A DNA stretch of 64,000 nt, from contig NZ_FMZQ01000022.1 of assembly GCF_900102635.1 (NCBI RefSeq), positions 1 through 64,000 on the forward strand. The letters are read 5' to 3'. This stretch comes from Ectopseudomonas chengduensis. GTDB taxonomy: Bacteria; Pseudomonadota; Gammaproteobacteria; Pseudomonadales; Pseudomonadaceae. The position numbers and the translations under genes are program-made. Below, piece after piece: positions 35,292 through 43,302 of this stretch. A model generated the notes under the pieces. That model was not told the origin of the DNA, searched no databases, and saw only the letters and a list, made by a program, of their open reading frames with translations. Position 1 is the first letter of the stretch; every line of letters starts with the position of its first letter.

Positions 35292-37367
35292 GTGAGCGAG
35301 CTGGCAGCGGTTTCCGTCACTGCGCTCAAAGGCGTAGGCGCCGCCCTGGCCGAGAAACTGGCCAAGGTCGGCCTGGAAAACCTGCAGGACGTGCTGTTCC
35401 ACCTGCCGCTGCGCTATCAGGATCGCACCCGCATCACCCCCATTGGCGCGCTGCGCCCGGGGCAGGATGCGGTGGTCGAGGGCATCGTCGCCGGTGCCGA
35501 CGTGGTCATGGGCCGGCGGCGCAGCCTGCTGGTGCGCCTGCAGGATGGCAGCGGCACGCTGAGCCTGCGCTTCTTCCATTTCAGCCAGGCGCAGAAGGAA
35601 GGCCTGAAACGCGGCACGGCTCTGCGCTGCTATGGCGAAGTGCGCCCCGGCGCCACCGGCCTGGAGATCTACCACCCGGAATACCGCGCGCAGAGCGGCG
35701 GCGAGCCGGCCCCGGTGGAACAGAGTCTGACCCCCATCTACCCGACCACCGAAGGCCTGACCCAGCAACGCCTGCGCCAGCTCAGCCAGCAGGCATTGGC
35801 GCGCCTGGGCCCACGCAGCCTGCCGGACTGGCTGCCCGATGAGCTGGCCCGCGACTATCGCCTGGCGCCGCTGGATGAGGCCATCCGCTACCTGCACCGA
35901 CCGCCGCCGGACGCCGATCTCGAAGAGCTCGCCGAAGGCCGCCACTGGGCCCAGCATCGCCTGGCCTTCGAAGAGCTGCTGACCCACCAGCTGTCGCTGC
36001 AGCGCCTGCGCGAACAGGTGCGTGCGCAACAGGCGCCAGCCCTGCCGCCGGCGCAGAAACTGCCGCAGCAGTACCTGGCCAACCTCGGCTTCGCCCCCAC
36101 CGGCGCGCAGCAGCGCGTGGGGGCCGAGATCGCCTACGACCTGGCGCAGAGCGAGCCCATGCTGCGCCTGGTGCAGGGCGACGTCGGCGCCGGCAAGACG
36201 GTGGTCGCCGCGCTGGCCGCGCTGCAGGCGCTGGAAGCCGGCTATCAGGTGGCACTGATGGCGCCCACCGAGATCCTCGCCGAGCAGCACTTTCTCAACT
36301 TCAGCAAATGGCTGGCACCGCTGGGCCTGGACGTCGCCTGGCTGGCCGGCAAGCTCAAGGGCAAGGCACGCGCCAGCGCACTGGAACAGATCGCCAGCGG
36401 TTGCCCGATGGTGGTCGGCACCCACGCCCTGTTCCAGGACGAAGTGAAGTTCAAGCGCCTGGCCCTGGTGATCATCGACGAGCAGCACCGCTTCGGCGTG
36501 CAGCAGCGCCTGGCCCTGCGCCAGAAGGGCATCGACGGCCGCCTCTGCCCGCACCAGCTGATCATGACCGCCACGCCCATCCCGCGCACCCTGGCGATGA
36601 GCGCCTACGCCGATCTGGACACCTCGATCCTCGACGAGCTGCCGCCGGGGCGCACCCCGGTCAACACCCTGGTGATCGCCGACAGCCGCCGCGATGAGGT
36701 GGTCGAGCGGGTGCGCAATGCCTGCCAGCAGGGGCGCCAGGCCTACTGGGTGTGCACCCTGATCGAGGAATCCGAGGAGCTCACCTGCCAGGCCGCGGAA
36801 ACCAGCTTCGAGGAGCTCTCCGCCGCGCTCGGCGAGCTGCGCGTCGGGCTGATCCACGGGCGCATGAAACCGGCCGAGAAGGCCGCGGTGATGGACGAGT
36901 TCAAGCAGGGCCACCTGCAGCTGCTGGTGGCCACCACGGTGATCGAGGTGGGCGTCGACGTGCCCAACGCCAGCCTGATGATCATCGAGAACCCCGAGCG
37001 CCTGGGCCTGGCCCAGCTGCACCAGCTGCGCGGCCGGGTCGGTCGCGGCAGCGCCGCCAGTCATTGCGTGCTGCTCTATCACGCGCCATTGTCGCAACTG
37101 GGCCGCGAACGCCTGGCGATCATGCGCGAGACCACCGATGGCTTCGTCATCGCCGAGAAGGATCTGGAGCTGCGCGGTCCCGGGGAAATGCTCGGTACCC
37201 GGCAGACCGGTCTGCTGCAATTCAAGGTCGCCGACCTGATGCGCGACGCCGACCTGCTGCCCGCCGTGCGCGATGCCGCGCAGGCACTATTGGAACATTG
37301 GCCACAACATGTGGCTCCATTGCTGGAGCGCTGGTTGCGTCACGGCCAGCAATACGGTCAAGTGTGA
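35292..37367 (+). CDS. recG: ATP-dependent DNA helicase RecG
   Basis: 691-residue helicase that reverses stalled forks and unwinds branched DNA. N-terminal wedge/OB-fold domain (about 1-150); helicase motifs follow: I GDVGAGKTVVAAL, II IIDEQHRFG (a DEQH box), III TATPIPRTLA, VI QLRGRVGRG. Starts with GTG, giving the normal MSELAAVSVTALKGVG N-terminus. Co-transcribed with oxyR. Confidence 0.97.
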   Translation: MSELAAVSVTALKGVGAALAEKLAKVGLENLQDVLFHLPLRYQDRTRITPIGALRPGQDAVVEGIVAGADVVMGRRRSLLVRLQDGSGTLSLRFFHFSQAQKEGLKRGTALRCYGEVRPGATGLEIYHPEYRAQSGGEPAPVEQSLTPIYPTTEGLTQQRLRQLSQQALARLGPRSLPDWLPDELARDYRLAPLDEAIRYLHRPPPDADLEELAEGRHWAQHRLAFEELLTHQLSLQRLREQVRAQQAPALPPAQKLPQQYLANLGFAPTGAQQRVGAEIAYDLAQSEPMLRLVQGDVGAGKTVVAALAALQALEAGYQVALMAPTEILAEQHFLNFSKWLAPLGLDVAWLAGKLKGKARASALEQIASGCPMVVGTHALFQDEVKFKRLALVIIDEQHRFGVQQRLALRQKGIDGRLCPHQLIMTATPIPRTLAMSAYADLDTSILDELPPGRTPVNTLVIADSRRDEVVERVRNACQQGRQAYWVCTLIEESEELTCQAAETSFEELSAALGELRVGLIHGRMKPAEKAAVMDEFKQGHLQLLVATTVIEVGVDVPNASLMIIENPERLGLAQLHQLRGRVGRGSAASHCVLLYHAPLSQLGRERLAIMRETTDGFVIAEKDLELRGPGEMLGTRQTGLLQFKVADLMRDADLLPAVRDAAQALLEHWPQHVAPLLERWLRHGQQYGQV

Positions 37368-37458
37368 ACCTGTTCACAGGACAACCGTCGCCACGAACCT
37401 TTGCACAAATGCCCGCTGGTTATACTCCGGGGCAGATGTGCCAACGCCGGATACCGAT

Positions 37459-38865
37459 ATGACTGAAGCCGCTCTCGCCCCCAACGCCTCTGCGCAGCCG
37501 CCTGCCGTGATCGCGCAGCTGCTGGAAAAACTCGCCGTCCCCTTCCAGGCGCGCGCCGAGGTGCCCGGCCTGCCGGCGGCGGCTCGAGTGCAGGCCGTGC
37601 TGGTGGATGACGCGGTCGGCGCACTGCTGGTGCTCTATCCGCGCAGCCAGTTGCTCGACCTGGCGCGCCTGGCCGAACTGACCGGGCGCCAGCTCACTGC
37701 GGTCAAACCGGAGCGCCTGGAGCGCATGCTCGGCAAGCACAACCTGACCGCGCTGCCTGGCCTGCCGCCGCTGACCAGTTCGCCCTGCCTGTACGAGGAG
37801 CGCCTGCTGCAGGTGCCCAGCCTGCTGATCGAGTCCGGTCAGCCCGGCGTGCTGCTGGAGATTCCCACCGAGGCCTACAAGAGCCTGCTGAGCAAGGCCA
37901 GCGCGGCGCGCTTCGGCGAGCCGGTGCTGGCGATCCGGCCGAACCTCGACCGCCCCGATGACGACCGCGCCGAGATCACCCAGGCGGTCCAGGCCTTCAC
38001 CGCACGGCGCATCCAGCAGCGACTGGAAGAAACCATCGAGATTCCACCGCTGCCGGAAACCGCGCAGAAGATCATCAAGCTGCGGGTCGACCCCAACGCC
38101 ACGGTCGACGACATCACCGGCGTGGTGGAAACCGACCCGGCGCTGGCGGCTCAGGTGATCAGCTGGGCGGCATCGCCCTATTACGCCGCGCCCGGCAAGA
38201 TCCGCTCGGTGGAAGATGCCATCGTCCGCGTGCTGGGCTTCGACCTGGTGATCAACCTGGCCCTTGGCCTCGCGCTGGGCAAGACCCTCAGCCTGCCCAA
38301 GGACCAGCCGCAGCACGCCACCCCTTACTGGCAGCAAGCGATCTATACCGCTGCAGTGATTGAGGGCCTGACCCGCGCCATGCCGCGCGCACAGCGCCCG
38401 GAAGCCGGCCTGACCTACCTGGCCGGTCTGCTGCACAACTTCGGTTACCTGGTCCTGGCGCACGTGTTTCCACCGCACTTCTCGTTGATCTGCCGTCACC
38501 TGGAGGTCAACCCGCACCTGCCTGCCGGGCATATCGAGCAGCACCTGCTGGGCATCACCCGCGAGCAGATCGGTGCCTGGCTGATGCGCCACTGGGATAT
38601 GCCGGAAGAGCTGTCCAGCGCTCTGCGCTTTCAGCACGATCCGTCCTACGCCGGCGACAGCGCGGCCTTCCCCAATCTGGTGTGCCTGGCCGTCAGCCTG
38701 CTGCGCAACCGGGGTATCGGTGCCGGGCCGCAGAACGAGATTCCTGATGCGCTGTTCGACGCCCTGGGGCTGACCCGGGAAAAAGCCGAGGACGCGGTGA
38801 GCAAGGTGCTGAGCGCCGAGGTCGCCTTGCGTGAACTGGCAGCGCAGTTCCAGCAGCCGCACTGA
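37459..38865 (+). CDS. Aminoacyl-tRNA deacylase-like / HDOD fusion protein
   Basis: 468 residues from the ATG at 37459. The N-terminal ~160 residues resemble the YbaK/ProX aminoacyl-tRNA editing domain (VLVDDAVGALLVLYP, LTAVKPERLERMLGKHNL). The C-terminal ~260 residues are an HDOD domain (IEIPPLPETAQKIIKLRVDPNATVDDITGVVETDPALAAQVI; GLLHNFGYLVLAHVFPPHF). This fusion is found in Pseudomonas next to recG. Presumed signalling or stress role; whether the editing domain is active is unknown. Confidence 0.85.
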   Translation: MTEAALAPNASAQPPAVIAQLLEKLAVPFQARAEVPGLPAAARVQAVLVDDAVGALLVLYPRSQLLDLARLAELTGRQLTAVKPERLERMLGKHNLTALPGLPPLTSSPCLYEERLLQVPSLLIESGQPGVLLEIPTEAYKSLLSKASAARFGEPVLAIRPNLDRPDDDRAEITQAVQAFTARRIQQRLEETIEIPPLPETAQKIIKLRVDPNATVDDITGVVETDPALAAQVISWAASPYYAAPGKIRSVEDAIVRVLGFDLVINLALGLALGKTLSLPKDQPQHATPYWQQAIYTAAVIEGLTRAMPRAQRPEAGLTYLAGLLHNFGYLVLAHVFPPHFSLICRHLEVNPHLPAGHIEQHLLGITREQIGAWLMRHWDMPEELSSALRFQHDPSYAGDSAAFPNLVCLAVSLLRNRGIGAGPQNEIPDALFDALGLTREKAEDAVSKVLSAEVALRELAAQFQQPH

Positions 38866-38900
38866 GCGGCTGCAGCTCAGGTTCCCACACCCTGCCCCTT

Positions 38901-39010
38901 AGGCCTTGCCTGCCGTCTGGCGCAGTTGCTCGCGAGCGGTAGGCTGTTCGCGGCCGGCGTTCCGGGCCGCGCTATGGCTTGCCTGCCACCTGGCGCAGTT
39001 GTTCACGACG
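38901..39010. repeat. Short direct duplication at the 3' end of the secreted-protein gene
   Basis: The plus-strand segment GCCTTGCCTGCCGTCTGGCG (38902 on) recurs in slightly changed form around 38974-39000 (GGCTTGCCTGCCACCTGGCG). In one frame it encodes REQLRQTAGKA, close to the true C-terminus REQLRQVAGKP. It looks like a small tandem copy of the gene end. Confidence 0.55.
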
Positions 39011-39724
39011 TTCAGAGAATAGCTGCGGCACCACTTCCAGGCTGATGGCAAGCAGCTGGCTGACGCTGGGATGCTCGTAGAGTGCCGCATACTCGGCGAG
39101 CTGATCGCTGGGCATCTGCCGGTAGGCATAGAACATGAAGCTTTCCACCGCCAGCTCGCTGGATTGGCGAATGGCGTTCGCTTGCGTCTGCGTCTGCGCC
39201 TGCAGTTCGGCTTCGCTGAGGTTCTCGCCCCGCGCCCTTAACGCCAGCAATGCCTGGGTCTTGCCGACTTCGTAACGTAGCAGGCTGGCCAGTTCAGTGG
39301 TACGCGCGGCAGCGTCGAGACGCTTGACCAACTCCAGACGCGCACCTCGTGGCGGCTGCTCCTGCAGGCGCTGGCGGTATTCAGCCAAACCTTCGGGTTG
39401 CTCACCGACGGCGCGCTCGGCAGCGGTGAAACGCTGCGCCAACGGGCTATCGAGACGCTCACGGGCCTGCTCGCCCTGCGCCGCATCGAAGCGGGCAGCG
39501 ACGCGCTGGGCCAGGTCCAGACAAAAGGCTTCGCCAGCGAAGAGCTGGGCGAGGCGCTTCTGTTCGGTTTCATCCTGGCCACGCTGCACCAACGGCGCGC
39601 TCTGTTCGCACAGCAGATGGATACCGGCGAGCTCGAACAGCGGCAACAAGGCCTTGGCAGACGCTGGCTCGGCTCGTGCAGTGGTGGCGGCCAGCAATAG
39701 CAGGGGTAACAGGAAAAGACGCAT
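38972..39724 (-). CDS. Hypothetical exported protein
   Basis: 250 residues from the ATG at 39724. A signal peptide (about 1-18, LLPLLLLAATTARA) is followed by a highly helical, Ala/Glu/Gln-rich protein with two cysteines (LLCEQ near 40 and FCLDL near 68), which could form a disulfide in the periplasm. The C-terminal part (FMFYAYRQMPSDQLAEYAALYEHPSVSQLL) resembles the DUF2059-like fold, only loosely. Function unknown. A near-copy of its 3' end lies just downstream. Confidence 0.75.
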   Translation of the reverse strand: MRLFLLPLLLLAATTARAEPASAKALLPLFELAGIHLLCEQSAPLVQRGQDETEQKRLAQLFAGEAFCLDLAQRVAARFDAAQGEQARERLDSPLAQRFTAAERAVGEQPEGLAEYRQRLQEQPPRGARLELVKRLDAAARTTELASLLRYEVGKTQALLALRARGENLSEAELQAQTQTQANAIRQSSELAVESFMFYAYRQMPSDQLAEYAALYEHPSVSQLLAISLEVVPQLFSERREQLRQVAGKP

Positions 39725-39834
39725 GGTCGGGCTTTCCACAGGGACGTGCCTGGCAGCCTAACCAAAGCGCGGCGTCGCGGCCAGCCGCGACGCCTATCGG
39801 AAGCCAACCAGATAAGGTTGCCAACGTGGTCTTT

Positions 39835-39908
39835 CGTAGGAGCCCCGCCCCGGGGCGAAGCGTTTTCGAGGGCGCACCGCCTGATTCGCGGCGGAGCGCC
39901 GCTCCTAC
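39835..39908. repeat. REP-like inverted repeat (CGTAGGAGC / GCTCCTAC)
   Basis: CGTAGGAGCCCCGC at the left is mirrored by GGAGCGCCGCTCCTAC at the right, around GC-rich inner palindromes. Same GTAGGAGC core as the element between puuA and puuB. Lies between two same-strand genes. Confidence 0.7.
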
Positions 39909-39949
39909 AATTTCGATGCGTCGACGCCTAACTGACAGGCATCAGCCGA

Positions 39950-40345
39950 TCAAGCGGCCTTTTTGGCCTCCCCGGCCTTCTTCTTCGGCATCAGGTACTT
40001 GGTCAGACCCTGGAACCACATGACCAGCGCCGGGTTGCCCTGGATCTGGATGTCCTTGTTCTGGATGCCCTGCATGAAGGCCAGCTGCTTGTTCTTCGCG
40101 GTCATGGTTTCGAAGCCGTAGGCGGCATCCTTGAAGCCGATGGCGAAGGCCGGATCCGGGGCGGCGCCGCGCTTGCTGGTCACGCGCTGACCGGCCACGG
40201 TGAAGTGGCGTGCGACCTTGCCGTCCAGCGTGTGCAACTGGAACACCATATCGCGACCTTCGAGCTGCTGGCGGAACGCCGGGTTTTCACGACTGGCCTT
40301 GGCCATCAGGCGGCCCAGCATCCACAGGAGAAAACGGAATTTCAT
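39950..40345 (-). CDS. SCP2-like sterol-carrier fold protein
   Basis: 131 residues from the ATG at 40345. Hydrophobic N-terminus (MKFRFLLWMLGRLMAKAS), then a pattern typical of SCP2-type lipid-carrier domains: DMVFQLHTLDGKVARHFTVAGQRV, AFAIGFKDAAYGFETM, IQGNPALVMWFQGL; the tail is Lys/Ala-rich. Possibly binds a lipid or membrane; function not established. Sits between an exported protein gene and hupA. Confidence 0.65.
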   Translation of the reverse strand: MKFRFLLWMLGRLMAKASRENPAFRQQLEGRDMVFQLHTLDGKVARHFTVAGQRVTSKRGAAPDPAFAIGFKDAAYGFETMTAKNKQLAFMQGIQNKDIQIQGNPALVMWFQGLTKYLMPKKKAGEAKKAA

Positions 40346-40464
40346 GCACAAGGCCTCGTGATCGAAGATGATGGCCGCGCATTGTAGTGCTTTTCTTGCA
40401 GGACTACAGCCTGTCTAAAGCATGGCTGTATCAGCGAATGTCGCAGCATGGCTGCGCAGGGGGA

Positions 40465-40488
40465 ACCCGGAGCCGAACGGCTCCGGGT
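40465..40488 (-). terminator. Hairpin downstream of hupA
   Basis: Eleven-base perfect stem ACCCGGAGCCG (40465-40475) / CGGCTCCGGGT (40478-40488), eight bases after the hupA stop. Only a short pyrimidine run follows on the minus strand, so it is a probable rather than certain intrinsic terminator. Confidence 0.65.
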
Positions 40489-40495
40489 AACGGGC

Positions 40496-40768
40496 TCAGT
40501 TGACCGCGTCTTTCAGGGACTTGCCCGGTTTGAAGGCGACGGTGTTGCTGGCCTTGATCTTCACCGGCTGACCGGTTTGCGGGTTCTTACCAGTACGGGC
40601 GCCACGGTGGCGTTGGACGAAAGTACCGAAGCCAACCAGGGTCACACTGTCCTTGCGGTTCAGTGCACCGGTGATTTCTTCCAGTACGGCGTTGAGTACA
40701 CGATTGGCCTGATCCTTGGTCAGATCAGCCTTTTCGGCGATGGCGGCGGCGAGTTCCGGTTTACGCAT
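40496..40768 (-). CDS. hupA: DNA-binding protein HU
   Basis: 90 residues from the ATG at 40768 (AGAGG upstream). Small nucleoid protein that bends DNA. Begins MRKPELAAAIAEKADLTKDQ and has the DNA-arm signature GFGTFVQRHRGARTGKNPQTGQPVKIKASNTVAFKPGK. Full length. The frame is open upstream to 40885 but that part has no HU features. Its leader has a perfect AACAACAA motif 22 bases before the start, a possible Hfq/Crc binding site. Confidence 0.95.
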   Translation of the reverse strand: MRKPELAAAIAEKADLTKDQANRVLNAVLEEITGALNRKDSVTLVGFGTFVQRHRGARTGKNPQTGQPVKIKASNTVAFKPGKSLKDAVN

Positions 40769-40789
40769 AGATGCCTCTTTGACGGTTTT

Positions 40790-40797
40790 TTGTTGTT
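40790..40797 (-). promoter_or_regulatory. Candidate Hfq/Crc (CA) motif in the hupA leader
   Basis: On the minus strand the sequence reads AACAACAA within ACAACAACAAAAAA, matching the AANAANAA consensus recognised by Hfq/Crc in Pseudomonas, and lies just upstream of the ribosome site of hupA. Known targets carry the motif at or near the start codon. Confidence 0.45.
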
Positions 40798-40956
40798 GTG
40801 TCCGTGCTGTCCTTCCAGAACAGCGCCCAAGGCGCCGCAACAGCTCTGCGCTGCGGCAGACCCTTGGGAGAATGGCATGCCGCATCGCACTGCGCCAGTG
40901 TCGCCCGCCACTTTAACCAGGCAATTTCGTGGCGTATCCGACAGAACCGCAGGCAA

Positions 40957-42105
40957 TCACGCCAGCAGTGCCGGTAGCTCCTTGTTCAGTGCCAGTTTCT
41001 CCTGCACGGCGGCGCCGGTCAGCGCATAACCGAGCAGTGCTCCGGAAGCCTCGCGGCAGAGCGCCTTGATGTCGCTGCCGCTGCCTTCGACCGTCCATTC
41101 GCCCTGGCTGCCACGCGGTGGCGGCGAGACCACCAGCGGGCATACCGGCGTCTTTACCGTCACCGGCATCGGCCCATAGCTGACCACCGTCGGCTCACCA
41201 GCCAGGGTCTTGGCCAGCGCCCGGGCACAGGCCATCAGCGGCATGACGTAGAGCAGGTTGAGGCCGTCGACCTCGGCGCAGTCGCCCAGGGCGTAGATAT
41301 TGGCGTGCGAGGTGCGCAACTGGCGGTCGACCATCACGCCACGGTTGATGTCGAGACCGGCTGCCGCAGCGAGCGCGGTGCGCGGACGCAGGCCGACTGC
41401 GGAGACCACCGCGTCGCACGCAATCAGGCGGCCATCGGACAGCGTCGCCTGCAGCGCCTCACCCTGACGGTCGAGACTGGCCAGCACCGGGCCGAGATGA
41501 AAACGTACGCCCAGACCTTCCAGGCCGGCTTGTACGGCAGAGGCCGCTGCCGGATGCAGCAGGCCCGGCATCACCTGCTCACAGGGCGCCAGCAGCTCTA
41601 CCTCATAGCCGCCAGCACTGAGGTCGTTGGCGAACTCGCAACCAATCAGCCCGGCGCCGAGGATCAATACCCGACGTTTGCCAGCCACGGCGCTGCGAAA
41701 GCGCGCGTAGTCTTCCAGGTCATTGATCGGGAACACCGCGTCCTGGGCATCGCCTTCCACCGGCACACGAATCGGCTCGGCGCCCCAGGCCAGCACCAGG
41801 TCGCGGTATGGCACGGCTTCCTCACCGATCCACAAGCGCTTGTGACCCGGGTCGATACCGGTGATGCGGGTATGGGTGCGGATCTCCGCGTTGAGCTGCT
41901 CGGCCATGGCGCCGGCTTCGGCCATGGCCAGGCCGTCGGCATCCTTGTTTTTGCCAAAGCCGGTGGACAGCATCGGCTTGGAATAGGAGCGGCCGTCGTC
42001 AGCGGTGATCAGCAGCAGAGGCGTCTGGGTGTCGAGCTTGCGCCACTCCTTGGCCAGGTTGTAGCCGGCCAGGCCGGTGCCGACGATGACGACTGGTGCA
42101 CTCAT
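40957..42105 (-). CDS. Rubredoxin-NAD(+) reductase
   Basis: 382 residues from the ATG at 42105. FAD flavoprotein passing electrons from NADH to rubredoxin for alkane oxidation or oxidative stress defence. FAD motif VIVGTGLAGYNLAKEWR (about 5-21), NAD motif LILGAGLIGCEFANDL (about 147-162), and the YALGDCAEV FAD motif near 272. No rubredoxin gene is next to it here; in P. aeruginosa the rubA genes follow. Orientation and position next to hupA are conserved. Confidence 0.9.
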   Translation of the reverse strand: MSAPVVIVGTGLAGYNLAKEWRKLDTQTPLLLITADDGRSYSKPMLSTGFGKNKDADGLAMAEAGAMAEQLNAEIRTHTRITGIDPGHKRLWIGEEAVPYRDLVLAWGAEPIRVPVEGDAQDAVFPINDLEDYARFRSAVAGKRRVLILGAGLIGCEFANDLSAGGYEVELLAPCEQVMPGLLHPAAASAVQAGLEGLGVRFHLGPVLASLDRQGEALQATLSDGRLIACDAVVSAVGLRPRTALAAAAGLDINRGVMVDRQLRTSHANIYALGDCAEVDGLNLLYVMPLMACARALAKTLAGEPTVVSYGPMPVTVKTPVCPLVVSPPPRGSQGEWTVEGSGSDIKALCREASGALLGYALTGAAVQEKLALNKELPALLA

Positions 42106-42262
42106 GCGCTCTTTCCTCACAATAAAAACGACGCGACGACCCACCGGCCGCCTCCCGAGATGGCGGGATCACACCCTACTGGATCGGGCAAGCGCTGGCC
42201 AGATTGAGGTTCAGTCAGCCATTCGCAGATTGGGGGGAAAGATGCAATGCGGGAATCAGAGT

Positions 42263-42287
42263 AGACCGCCTGGCAGGCAGGCGGTCT
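42263..42287 (-). terminator. Hairpin after the outer-membrane protein gene
   Basis: Ten-base perfect stem AGACCGCCTG (42263-42272) / CAGGCGGTCT (42278-42287) with a 5-base loop, 9 bases downstream of the stop. No clear T run follows, so termination is likely but not certain. Confidence 0.55.
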
Positions 42288-42296
42288 GGGAGGCGC

Positions 42297-43052
42297 TTAG
42301 AACGCCAGGCCTACGCGCAGGCCGACTTGCTCCTGCTTGAGCTTGCTGCGCTCGGCGATCGCGCTGTTGCTGTCGAGCTCATAGCGGGTCTGGGTGTAGT
42401 ACAGGCTGGTGCTGATCGGCAGGTTGTTGATGCCCTTGTTCCACAGCACGGTCAGCTCGCCGTACGGATTGACCTTGTCCTTGAGGTCCACGGAATCACT
42501 GTCGCCATCGACCTTCAGGCGCGCTTCGGAATTGATCGAGTAGCGCGCACCCACTTCCAAGCGCAGGGTGTAGTCCGGCGTCAGGTAGTTGTAGCCGAGG
42601 CCGGCCTTGGCGAAGGGCGACTTGCTGGTCAGCTTGACGTTGCTGTCGAACGGGCCGACGTCGTCCTGTTCGATGCGGCCCCAGTCGTAGCCGCCACCGA
42701 CGATCACGTCGACATAGTTGTTGGTGCTCAGTGCGGCGCGCAGACCGAGGTCGATATCGGCACGCGCGGACTTGTATTCCACATCGTCCTTGTCACGGTA
42801 TTGGCCTTCGATCCCCGCTTGATAGATGAAGCCCTCCTGCCCGGTCAGCTTGTTACCGAAGTGGTAGAACAGGCCGCCCTGATTGAGGCGCTCCTTGTCG
42901 CTTTCATCGTCCACGGTGAGCTTGTACTGGTTGTGCGAAGCGATGACACCGAAGGTCGAGATGGGGTCGGTGACCGAGTCTGCATAGGCCTGCGAGGCGC
43001 CCGCCAGGCACAGGGCGAGTGTTGCTTTGGGGGTTATGCTGGACAGCTGCAT
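42297..43052 (-). CDS. Predicted outer-membrane beta-barrel protein
   Basis: 251 residues with a signal peptide (about 1-24, ending AYA-DS). Alternating aromatic/hydrophobic strands run through the sequence (FGVIASHNQYKLTVDD, LFYHFGNKLTG, FIYQAGIEGQYRD, DVIVGGGYDWGR, GLGYNYLTPDYTLRLEVGARYS) and the chain ends in the aromatic residue typical of outer-membrane barrels (RVGLAF). About ten strands are suggested. No named family recognised; possibly a small porin or OmpW-like sensor barrel. Stands alone with its own hairpin terminator. Confidence 0.75.
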   Translation of the reverse strand: MQLSSITPKATLALCLAGASQAYADSVTDPISTFGVIASHNQYKLTVDDESDKERLNQGGLFYHFGNKLTGQEGFIYQAGIEGQYRDKDDVEYKSARADIDLGLRAALSTNNYVDVIVGGGYDWGRIEQDDVGPFDSNVKLTSKSPFAKAGLGYNYLTPDYTLRLEVGARYSINSEARLKVDGDSDSVDLKDKVNPYGELTVLWNKGINNLPISTSLYYTQTRYELDSNSAIAERSKLKQEQVGLRVGLAF

Positions 43053-43302
43053 GACGATTTCCTTGGCAATGAGTGGATAACGCCGCTCACCGGAAGGTGG
43101 GACGCAAGTACCTAGACTGCCTCTGCCAGGAGGGATTCGACTAAACCGACGAACGGCAATAACCCTTGTCGCACAAGGGCTTGCGGGGGTTTACCAAGAG
43201 CGAAGCTGACCGAACGATCATAAGCGAAACGCTGACCTCGACACAGGCCAGAGGACATGCGGTCTGAGCGGATAGCGAGCACCCGGCCAGACGCCGGAGA
43301 GA

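Noticed and set aside
35115..37220. 701-codon minus-strand frame opposite recG
   Set aside because: Shadow of oxyR-recG; no recognisable content.
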